Source: Roseobacter litoralis Och 149 (GTDB lineage: Bacteria; Pseudomonadota; Alphaproteobacteria; Rhodobacterales; Rhodobacteraceae). From it: a DNA stretch of 64,000 nt. The stretch lies in the NCBI RefSeq assembly GCF_000154785.2, contig NC_015730.1:1240001-1304000 (forward strand). Reading direction: 5' to 3'. This document shows, in pieces, positions 57,223 to 64,000 of this stretch; the stretch's first letter is position 1, and each line of letters starts with the position of its first letter. Under the pieces are notes generated by a model. The model worked only from the letters and a program-made list of their open reading frames with translations, ran no database searches and had not been told where the DNA came from. The position numbers were made by a program, and so were the translations under genes.

Positions 57223-58614
57223 TTACTCCATCACATAGCCATAAGAGCCGCCGAAGTCCTGTTTGGCCACTTCGCCCGCCGCACCGCGCGCGTTCAGGGT
57301 TTGGATCGTGCGCCCGTTCAGGAACAGATCCTTTTCGCTTGGGGGCCTGATCCGGTCCGTCGGCAGGGCGAGGGCTTCGCCACGGGTCGGGGTTACCAGA
57401 TGTGCGGTTATGATGATGACGAGTTCCGTCTGGTTGCGCATGTAATCCGTGCTTCTGAACAGGGCACCGAGGATCGGAACATCGCTCAGCCAGGGCACCT
57501 GTGAGATATTATCATTGAAGTTGTCCTCCAGCAGTCCCGCAATCGCAAAGCTCTCGCCATCGCGCATTTCGACCGTGGTCGACGCTTCCCGGCGGATAAA
57601 CGCATCCACGGTAAAGCTGTCACCAACGCTGATCCCGTTCGAGGGGTCAATCGAGGAGGTCGCAGCCGATAGTTGCAGATTGATCAGATCGCCATCCACA
57701 ACGCGGGGGACAAAGTTCAGTTCGATGCCGAATGGTTTATAATCAACGCTGATGCCGTCTTCGCTTTGAACCGGAACCGGGTATTCGCCGCCCGCGAGGA
57801 AATTCGCTTCCTGGCCGGACAGCGACACGAGGTTGGGTTCGGCCAATGTCCGCACGGCCCCTTTTGTTTCCAGTGCTTCCAACAGCAGTTGAACCTGTGT
57901 TGATCCCAGCCCGAAATCAAAGAACACAGCGCCTTGCGCCGTATCTGCGGCCAGATTTGGAATGCCGCCGATGCCGCGACCGATCCCCGCCTGAGCCTCT
58001 GTGCCGCCAATCCTAAGGGAGCTTTGCAACTGTTTGGACACACCGCGGCTCATTTCGGCAAAGCGCACTTTCAGCATCACTTGCTGAACACCCCCGACCG
58101 TCATCAGGTTTGAGACGCGATCCGGCGCATAGCGTGCGGCCAGTTCAAGCGCTTTTGACAGGCGCTGACTGCTCGATACCTGTCCCGACAGAACGATGCC
58201 GTCATTGGCGGTGCGCACTTCAATCGCTTCACCGGGCAGGATCTGGCGGAGGCGTTCCTTGAACTCGGTCAGATCGGGGGCAACCCTGACTTCGACATTG
58301 GTGATCAACTGCCCGGCCGCATCCAGAAGGGTCAGCGTTGTGATGCCCGGCACTTTGCCAAGCACGTAAATGCTGCGATCCGACAAGGATGATATGTCCG
58401 CAATTCCGGGGTTGGCGATGCTGAGCTCGGCGAAAGGGATTTCGCTTTCCACCACCACGGCACGGTTTTGCGAAACATTCAGCGTTTCGCTCGTTTCTCT
58501 GGCGATGATCCGCAGCGCTTCAGCCTGAGCCGTCAAAGGTGCCATAAAGGCAACAGGACTCACGCTTAGCGTCAGCCCGAGAAGGGCTGCCTTGAGTATT
58601 CCATTGGTTTTCAT
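57223..58614 (-). CDS. cpaC: Tad pilus secretin CpaC (RcpA)
   Basis: A 463-residue outer-membrane secretin. A signal peptide is followed by an N-terminal pilus-associated domain (ETLNVSQNRAVVVESE, ELSIANPGIADIS), a BON-like segment (RQILPGEAIEVRTANDGIVLSGQVSS), and the secretin domain with the signature VPWLSDVPILGALFRSTDY near residue 395. It follows cpaB after a gap of about 190 bases that contains a terminator. Confidence 0.95.
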   Translation of the reverse strand: MKTNGILKAALLGLTLSVSPVAFMAPLTAQAEALRIIARETSETLNVSQNRAVVVESEIPFAELSIANPGIADISSLSDRSIYVLGKVPGITTLTLLDAAGQLITNVEVRVAPDLTEFKERLRQILPGEAIEVRTANDGIVLSGQVSSSQRLSKALELAARYAPDRVSNLMTVGGVQQVMLKVRFAEMSRGVSKQLQSSLRIGGTEAQAGIGRGIGGIPNLAADTAQGAVFFDFGLGSTQVQLLLEALETKGAVRTLAEPNLVSLSGQEANFLAGGEYPVPVQSEDGISVDYKPFGIELNFVPRVVDGDLINLQLSAATSSIDPSNGISVGDSFTVDAFIRREASTTVEMRDGESFAIAGLLEDNFNDNISQVPWLSDVPILGALFRSTDYMRNQTELVIIITAHLVTPTRGEALALPTDRIRPPSEKDLFLNGRTIQTLNARGAAGEVAKQDFGGSYGYVME

Positions 58615-58758
58615 GTGACCTGCCTTTGTTGATCACGCCTCAATTTCGGGTCTTTTTGCCCGTATAGGCGATACTTTGCGCAGGTTTTGAATTTTTTGCA
58701 AGAATCAATGGGTTCCGCGGTTGTCCTTATGTGGATAAATGGCAACACGCAAAACGGG

Positions 58759-58785
58759 AAAAGGCGCAACTGATGCAATTGCGCC
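58759..58785 (-). terminator. Intrinsic terminator between cpaB and cpaC
   Basis: On the minus strand GGCGCAA pairs with TTGCGCC around a nine-base loop, followed by TTTT and then CCCGTTTT. It lies just after the cpaB stop and would separate or attenuate cpaC expression. Confidence 0.72.
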
Positions 58786-58806
58786 CTTGTAAGCCCATGG
58801 ATTTAC

Positions 58807-59655
58807 TTAGTTTGTGCAGGGAATGGGAATTGCCACGACTTCAGCGCCGCGACGGGTGCGGATCGAGCAAACACGGGCTACGGGGGCTGCGACCACTGGG
58901 GCGGCCTGTTGCAGGCCGAGCAGAGAAACCTGATTTACCTTGATCTCATCGAGCTCAGCATCATCACCTGCGCCCACAAGGGACAAGGATAAATTGCCAG
59001 TGGATTGCGCCTGCGCCAGTGCTGCGACCTGTTCGGGGCTTGCAGCGACCGTCACCGTGCGGGCAATGCGCGCGCCATTCATCTGATCTTCGGTCTGGTC
59101 CACCGCGATCAGGCGGACAGCGCTCTGGATCAGTTTGGTGACGTCCTCGCGGCCATTGCTGGTCTGGACGCCGCCGGTCCAATACACATCAACCTTGTCT
59201 CCGGGCCGCAGAAACCCCGACACGCCGGTTGCCACGTCAACGCGAATGGCGAATGCGCGCATGCCTTTTTCGAGCCGCGTGGTCAGGCCAATATCCTCGC
59301 CCGGCTCGGTGATCTTGACGGCAAGCAGCGCCTCGTTCGGCTCCATGGGGCGTATGATCAGGCGCGGTTCGTCCGTACCTTCGGGGAAAAGCACTGCAAT
59401 ATCCGTAAAAATCCCGTCAGGAATGGCATTTGTCGGCCAGTTTACGGCCCGCACATCTTCGGGGTTCAAAGTGTCGCCGTAACGCAGGTGGCGGGTTGCG
59501 ACAAATACGGGCTGGGTCGGCACGATCGCGCTTTGCATTTGCTGTGCGCGGGCAAGCTCGGCCTGATACTGGCCGATGTACCCTTTGGCCATATATACGG
59601 CGCCACCCGCGAGCGCGACGCCCGCCAGAAGGACCATTCCAAATATCACTCGCAT
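58807..59655 (-). CDS. cpaB: Flp pilus assembly protein CpaB (RcpC)
   Basis: A 282-residue protein with an N-terminal membrane segment (VIFGMVLLAGVALAGGAVYMA), an SAF-like domain (RHLRYGDTLNPEDVRAVNWP, residues 57 to 76) and the RcpC domain (LEKGMRAFAIRVDVATGVSGFLRPGDKVDVYWT). This order is diagnostic. The C-terminus has two Cys (RVCSIRTRR and IPCTN). It precedes cpaC on the minus strand. Confidence 0.94.
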   Translation of the reverse strand: MRVIFGMVLLAGVALAGGAVYMAKGYIGQYQAELARAQQMQSAIVPTQPVFVATRHLRYGDTLNPEDVRAVNWPTNAIPDGIFTDIAVLFPEGTDEPRLIIRPMEPNEALLAVKITEPGEDIGLTTRLEKGMRAFAIRVDVATGVSGFLRPGDKVDVYWTGGVQTSNGREDVTKLIQSAVRLIAVDQTEDQMNGARIARTVTVAASPEQVAALAQAQSTGNLSLSLVGAGDDAELDEIKVNQVSLLGLQQAAPVVAAPVARVCSIRTRRGAEVVAIPIPCTN

Positions 59656-59825
59656 AATGTCACCTCGTTTTGCCGATGCGCCTTTTTGGGGCGCGCATGT
59701 TCAGTGCTGCGTTAAAAGTGATGCCCAAATGCGGCAATTTCACGATTTTTGCGTGGTAACTCAGAGGTTTGTTGCGCGTGCCTCCCGTGATTACTTCTGA
59801 AAAGGCGATTGTTCATGCGCCATCC

Positions 59826-60032
59826 TCAATCTTGAATATTGCCGCCTGCGGCTGCCTGAGGGTCCTGCGCCTCAAGGTATCGCTGTGTCAAAAAGCTCAG
59901 ATTGCTGGCGTCACTTCGTAGTTCCACAATGAAAGCGATGCATAATCCGGCAACGGCAGCGGTTAGAACAACCCAATCCACGGTGATCGCGCCGTTTTCG
60001 TTTATCATGAATTTTTTCAAATCAATCGACAT
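59826..60032 (-). CDS. flp: Flp family type IVb pilin (second copy)
   Basis: A 68-residue prepilin: short charged leader ending ENG, then GAITVDWVVLTAAVAGLCIAFIVEL. Cleavage by CpaA after Gly is expected. The usual Glu-Tyr at mature positions 5 and 6 reads Asp-Trp. The C-terminus QDPQAAAGGNIQD matches the other pilin. ATG at 60032 has AGAGGA seven bases upstream; TTG at 60035 is an alternative. It lies between the flp terminator and cpaB. Confidence 0.88.
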   Translation of the reverse strand: MSIDLKKFMINENGAITVDWVVLTAAVAGLCIAFIVELRSDASNLSFLTQRYLEAQDPQAAAGGNIQD

Positions 60033-60068
60033 CAAACTATCCTCTGCTCTTCAAATAACAGCATTCGG

Positions 60069-60107
60069 AAAAAAAGGGGCCGCGCTCTGCGTGCAGATTG
60101 CGGCCCC
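60069..60107 (-). terminator. Strong intrinsic terminator after the first flp gene
   Basis: GGGGCCGC and GCGGCCCC (60076 to 60083, 60100 to 60107) form an eight-base stem with an additional TCTGC/GCAGA pairing inside; on the minus strand a run of seven T follows. It lies between the two pilin genes. Confidence 0.9.
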
Positions 60108-60131
60108 TGTGTCTTTATCAGGCTGGGATTA

Positions 60132-60410
60132 TTAGTCCGGTGTTGTCGTAGTCGGTGTTGTCGTAGTCGGTGTGGTCGTGTCAGTTGTTGTGCCGCCGCC
60201 GGCAGCGCCCTGAATGTTCCCGCCAGCTGCGAGTGCGGGATCCTGTGCGCCGAGAAACGTGCTTGTCTTACCCGTCAGTTCTGTGGCGCCAGTATTGATC
60301 GAACTATATGCCGCAACAGCCAGACCAACAACGGCGGCGGTCAAAACGACCCAGTCAACCGTAACGGCGCCATCTTCGTCTTTGCGGAAGTTATTGATAA
60401 ATTTCATCAT
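60132..60410 (-). CDS. flp: Flp family type IVb pilin with Thr/Pro repeat tail
   Basis: A 92-residue prepilin: leader KFINNFRKDEDG, then GAVTVDWVVLTAAVVGLAVAAY, a variant of the Flp signature with Asp-Trp instead of Glu-Tyr. After the shared AQDPALAAGGNIQ segment it has an extra Gly/Thr/Pro tail (TTTDTTTPTTTTPTTTTPD) encoded by 15-base tandem repeats. GGAGGG stands before ATG at 60410; ATG at 60407 is also possible. The terminator just after it and the free promoter region before it suggest an independent, abundant transcript, fitting a major pilin. Confidence 0.9.
   Translation of the reverse strand: MMKFINNFRKDEDGAVTVDWVVLTAAVVGLAVAAYSSINTGATELTGKTSTFLGAQDPALAAGGNIQGAAGGGTTTDTTTPTTTTPTTTTPD
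60139..60183 (-). repeat. 15-base tandem repeat encoding a pilin tail
   Basis: GGTGTTGTCGTAGTC at 60139 to 60153 and 60154 to 60168 is exact, and a third, degenerate copy follows to 60183. On the minus strand each unit encodes five residues (TTTTP type). Copy-number change would lengthen or shorten the pilin without shifting frame. Confidence 0.85.
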
Positions 60411-60761
60411 GCCTTGTCCCTCCAAAGGATCACTTGATTTAAACGTACTCACCTTGTCGATCTCAGTGACCGTTTGCGTGTTTTGGTCGGCCCGACTTGG
60501 TATAGGGACATATAGCTGGGCGATTGGGGCATCATTTTGACACCAATTGTGACTTTTGCGTATCTATTGATGTATAGCCGAGTTTCACTTTAAGGCACTG
60601 ATTTAAAATTGAAAAAATAAGTAACCTTGTGTTTTGCGTCGGCTGACACTGTTTGGATTATGGCAAAATCGCCCTGATCCCGGCTCGGGTTTCTGGTCAG
60701 AGAGTGGGCAATCTGTGATACTTCGCGCAAAGCAAAACCAAAAATACTGAGAGCAGAAATC
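60411..60761. other. Divergent promoter region, flp / lytic transglycosylase
   Basis: A gap of 351 bases between the major pilin gene (minus) and the transglycosylase gene (plus). It is AT-rich around 60,545 to 60,620. TTAA pairs near 60,590 to 60,605 are spaced by nine bases and so do not fit the CtrA consensus. No small gene or RNA was recognised. Confidence 0.5.
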
Positions 60762-61589
60762 ATGCGCATTCGTTTCTTACTGTCGCTTTTGGCAGCGTTA
60801 TCGGTTGGGTGCGCCGCATGGGCTGATACCCCGGCAACCTTTCCTGATTTCAGTGCCAAACGTGTGGGTGTGCCGAAAGCAGGCGAACGGCCACAGATCG
60901 TGCAAATTGATCCTGAAGAGCAGGCGCGCTTGCTGGCTCGGCCCCGCGTACCTCTCGTTCAGACGCCAGCATTGCAGGATGCGGCCCTTCTCGATGACCT
61001 GAAGATCGGGGCATACAGCTGGTTTTGGTCACGGATTTCCCCTCAACTGAAAGATTCCGGGCCGGGGCGTTTGCACGAGGCGATGGCAGTGCTTGGCGGT
61101 GGCGGGAGTATCCCCCAGCCAAGGCTGCAGCATTTGCAGGAAATCGCGCGCAACAACAGTGCGACCATTCTGCGCTCGACCGTGGGGACACGCGTGTCGC
61201 CCGCCTTGGTTCTGGCGGTGATTTCGGTGGAGTCCTCAGGCAATCCGGGGGCGGTCAGTACAGCGGGCGCGACAGGCTTGATGCAGTTGATGCCTGCCAC
61301 AGCCGAACGCTTTGGTGTCGAGGATGCGTTATCTGCGCGTCAGAACATCCAAGGCGGCGTGCGCTATCTCGACTGGCTGATGGAGAAATTTGACGGTGAC
61401 CCGATCATGGTGCTGGCTGGATATAACGCGGGCGAGGGGTCAGTGGCCAAACATGACGGTGTGCCGCCGTTCCCCGAAACACGCGACTATGTGCCCAAGG
61501 TTCTCAGCGCATTTCAGGTGGCCCGAGGGCTGTGTCTCACCCCGCCCGAACTTGTGTCGGACGGATGTGTTTTTGCAGGACTCAACTAG
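60762..61589 (+). CDS. Lytic transglycosylase (SLT domain)
   Basis: A 275-residue exported muramidase. A signal peptide (LLSLLAALSVGCAAWA) precedes about 110 unassigned residues, then the SLT/GEWL domain with catalytic Glu in VISVESSGNPGAVS, GATGLMQLMPATAERFGV and the AGYNAGEGSVAKHDGVPPF motif. It could open peptidoglycan for the adjacent pilus machinery, but the genes are divergent and a general turnover role is as likely. A possible lipobox (SVGC) makes a lipoprotein conceivable. Confidence 0.92.
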   Translation: MRIRFLLSLLAALSVGCAAWADTPATFPDFSAKRVGVPKAGERPQIVQIDPEEQARLLARPRVPLVQTPALQDAALLDDLKIGAYSWFWSRISPQLKDSGPGRLHEAMAVLGGGGSIPQPRLQHLQEIARNNSATILRSTVGTRVSPALVLAVISVESSGNPGAVSTAGATGLMQLMPATAERFGVEDALSARQNIQGGVRYLDWLMEKFDGDPIMVLAGYNAGEGSVAKHDGVPPFPETRDYVPKVLSAFQVARGLCLTPPELVSDGCVFAGLN

Positions 61590-61654
61590 AGGGTTTGACG
61601 ACGTAGCTGAGGCACGAGGTACCCCGGAACGCTCCGGTCTGGCCCTACGCGACC

Positions 61655-62281
61655 TCAGATGATTGTGGCTTCGGTTGCCGCGCGCAGGTCTTCTTCGCTC
61701 ACGCCGTCCGCCGTCTCGACGATTTTCAACCCGCCCTCGACCACGTCCAACACGCCCAGATTGGTGATGATCCGGTCCACGACATTTTTGCCCGTCAAGG
61801 GCAGGGTACATTCGCGCAGCACTTTGCTATCGCCATGTTTCGAGGTGTGATCCATCACAACGACAACGCGCCCGACGCCCGCAACAAGGTCCATCGCGCC
61901 GCCCATGCCTTTCACGAGTTTGCCCGGGATCATCCAGTTCGCCAGATCGCCGTTTTCGGCCACTTCCATCGCCCCAAGGATCGCCATTGCAATCTTGCCG
62001 CCCCGGATCATACCGAAGGACTGCGCCGAGTCGAAATAGGCGGTTTGCGGCAGTTCGGTGATGGTCTGCTTGCCCGCGTTGATGAGGTCTGCATCCTCAG
62101 ATCCTTCAACCGGGAAGGGGCCCATGCCGAGCATGCCGTTTTCCGACTGAAGCGTCACTTCAATGCCGTCGGGTATGTAATTGCTGACCAGCGTCGGAAT
62201 GCCGATCCCGAGGTTTACATACCAGCCGTCTTCAAGCTCTTGCGCCGCGCGCTCCGCCATCTGGTTTCGATCCCAAGGCAT
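61655..62281 (-). CDS. scoB: 3-oxoacid CoA-transferase subunit B
   Basis: A 208-residue subunit of a succinyl-CoA:3-ketoacid (or acetoacetate) CoA-transferase. It carries the conserved LGIGIPTLVSNYIP, the active-site Glu region LQSENGMLGMGPFP and GGAMDLVAGVGRVVVVMDHT. It is the last gene of a minus-strand operon and follows the LOV kinase gene by 12 bases, not the A subunit directly as is usual. Confidence 0.94.
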   Translation of the reverse strand: MPWDRNQMAERAAQELEDGWYVNLGIGIPTLVSNYIPDGIEVTLQSENGMLGMGPFPVEGSEDADLINAGKQTITELPQTAYFDSAQSFGMIRGGKIAMAILGAMEVAENGDLANWMIPGKLVKGMGGAMDLVAGVGRVVVVMDHTSKHGDSKVLRECTLPLTGKNVVDRIITNLGVLDVVEGGLKIVETADGVSEEDLRAATEATII

Positions 62282-62293
62282 AACAGTCCTATC

Positions 62294-63346
62294 CTATTCG
62301 GTGACTGACGCGCCTGCTGGCACATCAATTGTTACAAAGCTGCCCGCAGCCCCACGGCCGAGGTGTAATGTTCCTTCGAGACCTTCAATCAGGCCGCAGA
62401 CGATCCGTCCGCCAACCGTAGCACTGGAGGGCCATTCCATTGAGCGCGGAATGCCGATGCCATCGTCTGACACAATCAGGCGCAGCCCGCCCGCGCTCAA
62501 CTGCGACATCCGGATTTCCACAAGACCGGTTTCCATCCGCTCAAACGCATGCTGAAACGTGTTGGTCAGCAATTCCGACACCACAAGACCCACGCGTGTT
62601 GCCACCTCAATGGAGACCTCAAGCGGTTCGATCTGCATGTTCATCCGTATGCCGGGCCGCCCTTCGGTATGGGCAATCGCGCTGGCCAGCCGAGACACAA
62701 AGCTGCCCATCTGCACGGTATCGCGGTTTGCATGCCGATCCGCCAGTTTCATCTCTTCATAGAGCAATTCCAACGTCTCGACACGCCGCTTCAGGGCCGC
62801 GAAATCATCCGGGACCGAGGTTGCCGCCGACTGGTTTCGGATCATCGTGATGATCATGGAAAGATCGGATTGAACCCGGTTTTGCACTTCCATCAGGTGA
62901 TCATGCACCTTCTCGGCACTCGGATCCCGCTCACCGTTGCGCAACTCTTTCTGGATGCCGATGAAATATTCGGTCTTGCCCTGCGAATCCACAATCGGCG
63001 ACACAACCAGACGGTTCATGAAGGGCGCGCCGTTGGCTTTGTAATTCAGAATATCGACCGTCACATTTTGATCGAGTTCGATGGCATGGCGCAGCACATC
63101 CACAGCGGCCTTGTCCGTATCCTCGCCCTGCAAGAACCGACAATTGCGCCCCACAATAGCGCTATGGGCATAGCCGGTGGTGCGCACAAAAGCTTCGTTT
63201 GCATAGACGATGGGGTTGTCGTCAAGGTTCGGGTTGGTCAATACCATCGCAACCTGTGAGCGGGAAAACCCACCGAAGTCCTGTTCTGAAAACGGCTCTG
63301 ACTTTTGCTTCGCACCGGCGCGCGATTTTGTTTTCGTATCTGCCAT
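62294..63346 (-). CDS. LOV-domain histidine kinase-like protein with altered H-box
   Basis: A 350-residue soluble protein. Residues about 25 to 135 are a LOV (flavin blue-light) domain: ANEAFVRTTGY, GRNCRFLQG with photoactive Cys69, FMNRLVVSPI and FIGIQKEL. Next is a HisKA_2/HWE-like H-box that reads EVQNRVQSDL (residues 153 to 162), with Asn156 where the phospho-accepting His stands in EVQHRVKNHL-type boxes. The C-terminal ATP-binding domain keeps the N-box ELLTNTFQHAF and DDGIGIP, but the G2 box is degenerate. ATG at 63346 starts just after the CoA-transferase A stop. No response regulator gene is in view. Confidence 0.9.
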   Translation of the reverse strand: MADTKTKSRAGAKQKSEPFSEQDFGGFSRSQVAMVLTNPNLDDNPIVYANEAFVRTTGYAHSAIVGRNCRFLQGEDTDKAAVDVLRHAIELDQNVTVDILNYKANGAPFMNRLVVSPIVDSQGKTEYFIGIQKELRNGERDPSAEKVHDHLMEVQNRVQSDLSMIITMIRNQSAATSVPDDFAALKRRVETLELLYEEMKLADRHANRDTVQMGSFVSRLASAIAHTEGRPGIRMNMQIEPLEVSIEVATRVGLVVSELLTNTFQHAFERMETGLVEIRMSQLSAGGLRLIVSDDGIGIPRSMEWPSSATVGGRIVCGLIEGLEGTLHLGRGAAGSFVTIDVPAGASVTE

Positions 63347-63356
63347 GCTGTGCGCC

Positions 63357-64000
63357 TTACGCAGCCCTAGTGGTCCGTTGTTCGATCCGTTTTTCATGTG
63401 CGCCCTGAATGAGGCGATGCACATAGATGCCGGGCAGGTGGATGCTGTCGGGATCAAGGCTGCCTGTTGGCACGATCTCTTCCACCTCGACCACGCAGAT
63501 TTTGCCGCACATCGCGGCGGGTGGGTTGAAGTTGCGCGCAGTTTTTCTGAACACCAGATTGCCGGTCGCGTCGGCCTTCCATGCCTTTACGATGGACAGA
63601 TCCGCAACGATGCCGCGTTCCAGAATATACGTTTCGCCGTCGAAATCCTTATGCTCTTTTCCGTCGGCGATCACGGTGCCAACACCGGTTTTGGTATAAA
63701 ACCCTGGTATGCCGCAACCGCCCGCGCGCATGCGTTCGGCCAAGGTTCCTTGCGGGTTAAACTCCAGTTCCAGTTCGCCCGACAGGTATTGGCGCATGAA
63801 CTCCGCGTTTTCCCCAACATAGGAAGAGATCATTTTCTTGACCTGTCGTGTCTGAAGCAAAATGCCGATGCCGAAATCATCAACACCGGCGTTATTGGAC
63901 GCAAAGGTCATGTCTTTGGTGCCAGCATCGCGGATCGCCGAGAGCAGCAATTCAGGGATGCCGCACAGTCCAAATCCACCCGCCGCGATGAGCATGCCAT
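63357..64000 (-). CDS. scoA: 3-oxoacid CoA-transferase subunit A (5' end outside window)
   Basis: The subunit A partner, truncated at the right edge. The codons before the first visible Met read GM/DGM, so the N-terminal 15 to 25 residues are missing. The family motif IAAGGFGLCGIPELLL and later YTKTGVGTVIADGKE, with KTARNFNPPAAMCGK near the end, identify it. It transfers CoA between succinyl-CoA and acetoacetate, in ketone-body or PHB use. The LOV kinase gene starts 10 bases downstream. Confidence 0.94.
   Translation of the reverse strand, partial: GMLIAAGGFGLCGIPELLLSAIRDAGTKDMTFASNNAGVDDFGIGILLQTRQVKKMISSYVGENAEFMRQYLSGELELEFNPQGTLAERMRAGGCGIPGFYTKTGVGTVIADGKEHKDFDGETYILERGIVADLSIVKAWKADATGNLVFRKTARNFNPPAAMCGKICVVEVEEIVPTGSLDPDSIHLPGIYVHRLIQGAHEKRIEQRTTRAA

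Noticed and set aside
60590..60610. TTAA pair upstream of flp as a CtrA binding site
   Set aside because: The spacing is nine bases rather than seven, and the region is AT-rich, so chance is a sufficient explanation.
1..64000. Search for tRNA or rRNA genes, CRISPR arrays, insertion sequences
   Set aside because: No cloverleaf-like CCA-ended segments, rRNA stretches, regularly spaced repeats or transposase frames were recognised by eye.

Overview
The window looks like a chromosomal segment of a marine alphaproteobacterium of the Roseobacter group (Rhodobacteraceae). The pointers are the Tol-Pal operon followed by tilS and ftsH, ruvCAB with a tol-linked thioesterase, a phosphatidylcholine synthase gene, an fhs-folD one-carbon pair, a Tad/Flp pilus locus with Asp-Trp type pilins, a LOV-domain kinase, and GC-rich coding sequence throughout. 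This assignment is inference from gene content. I found no rRNA, tRNA, CRISPR array, insertion sequence or prophage. Gene packing is dense, with many 1 to 4 base start/stop overlaps.

Region by region. (1) About 1-10 kb is metabolic and accessory. It holds the end of a MATE exporter; a minus-strand run of ACAD10/11-type phosphotransferase, FOXRED1-like FAD oxidoreductase, uronate-dehydrogenase-like SDR and an N-formylglutamate-amidohydrolase-like protein; a divergent ACAD10/11-type acyl-CoA dehydrogenase; and an M19 dipeptidase with two poorly characterised partners. (2) 10-24 kb is mostly housekeeping: truA, ycjX-GNAT-ycjF, ileS, ogt, xerC, a DUF484 gene, fsa and priA. Two oddities interrupt it: an orphan protein resembling accessory proteins of contractile injection systems, and a pcs gene with an in-frame TGA. 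(3) 24-32 kb has MFS and MATE transporters translationally coupled to prmA, small proteins, and ruvCAB. (4) 32-41 kb is ybgC-tolQRAB-pal-cpoB-tilS-ftsH, closed by a terminator. (5) 41-46 kb is a MOSC protein, fhs, a secreted unknown, folD, a thioesterase and pdeM. (6) 46-48.4 kb is the ligase-associated DEXH helicase. (7) 48.4-60.4 kb is a minus-strand Tad pilus locus (two flp pilins, cpaB, cpaC, a small lipoprotein, cpaE, cpaF, tadB, tadC, two TPR lipoproteins, prepilin peptidase, AAA ATPase), cut into transcriptional segments by terminator hairpins. (8) 60.7-64 kb is a lytic transglycosylase and a 3-oxoacid CoA-transferase operon with a LOV kinase gene between its two subunit genes.

The strongest leads are the LOV kinase between the CoA-transferase subunit genes, whose H-box has Asn where the phospho-accepting His should be; the pcs gene with a premature TGA; the injection-system-like orphan; the split, divergent ACAD10/11-like kinase and dehydrogenase pair; the amidohydrolase-like protein that seems to have lost its metal ligands; and the tandem-repeat tail on one Flp pilin. 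Family assignments rest on motif recognition alone; no database search was run.
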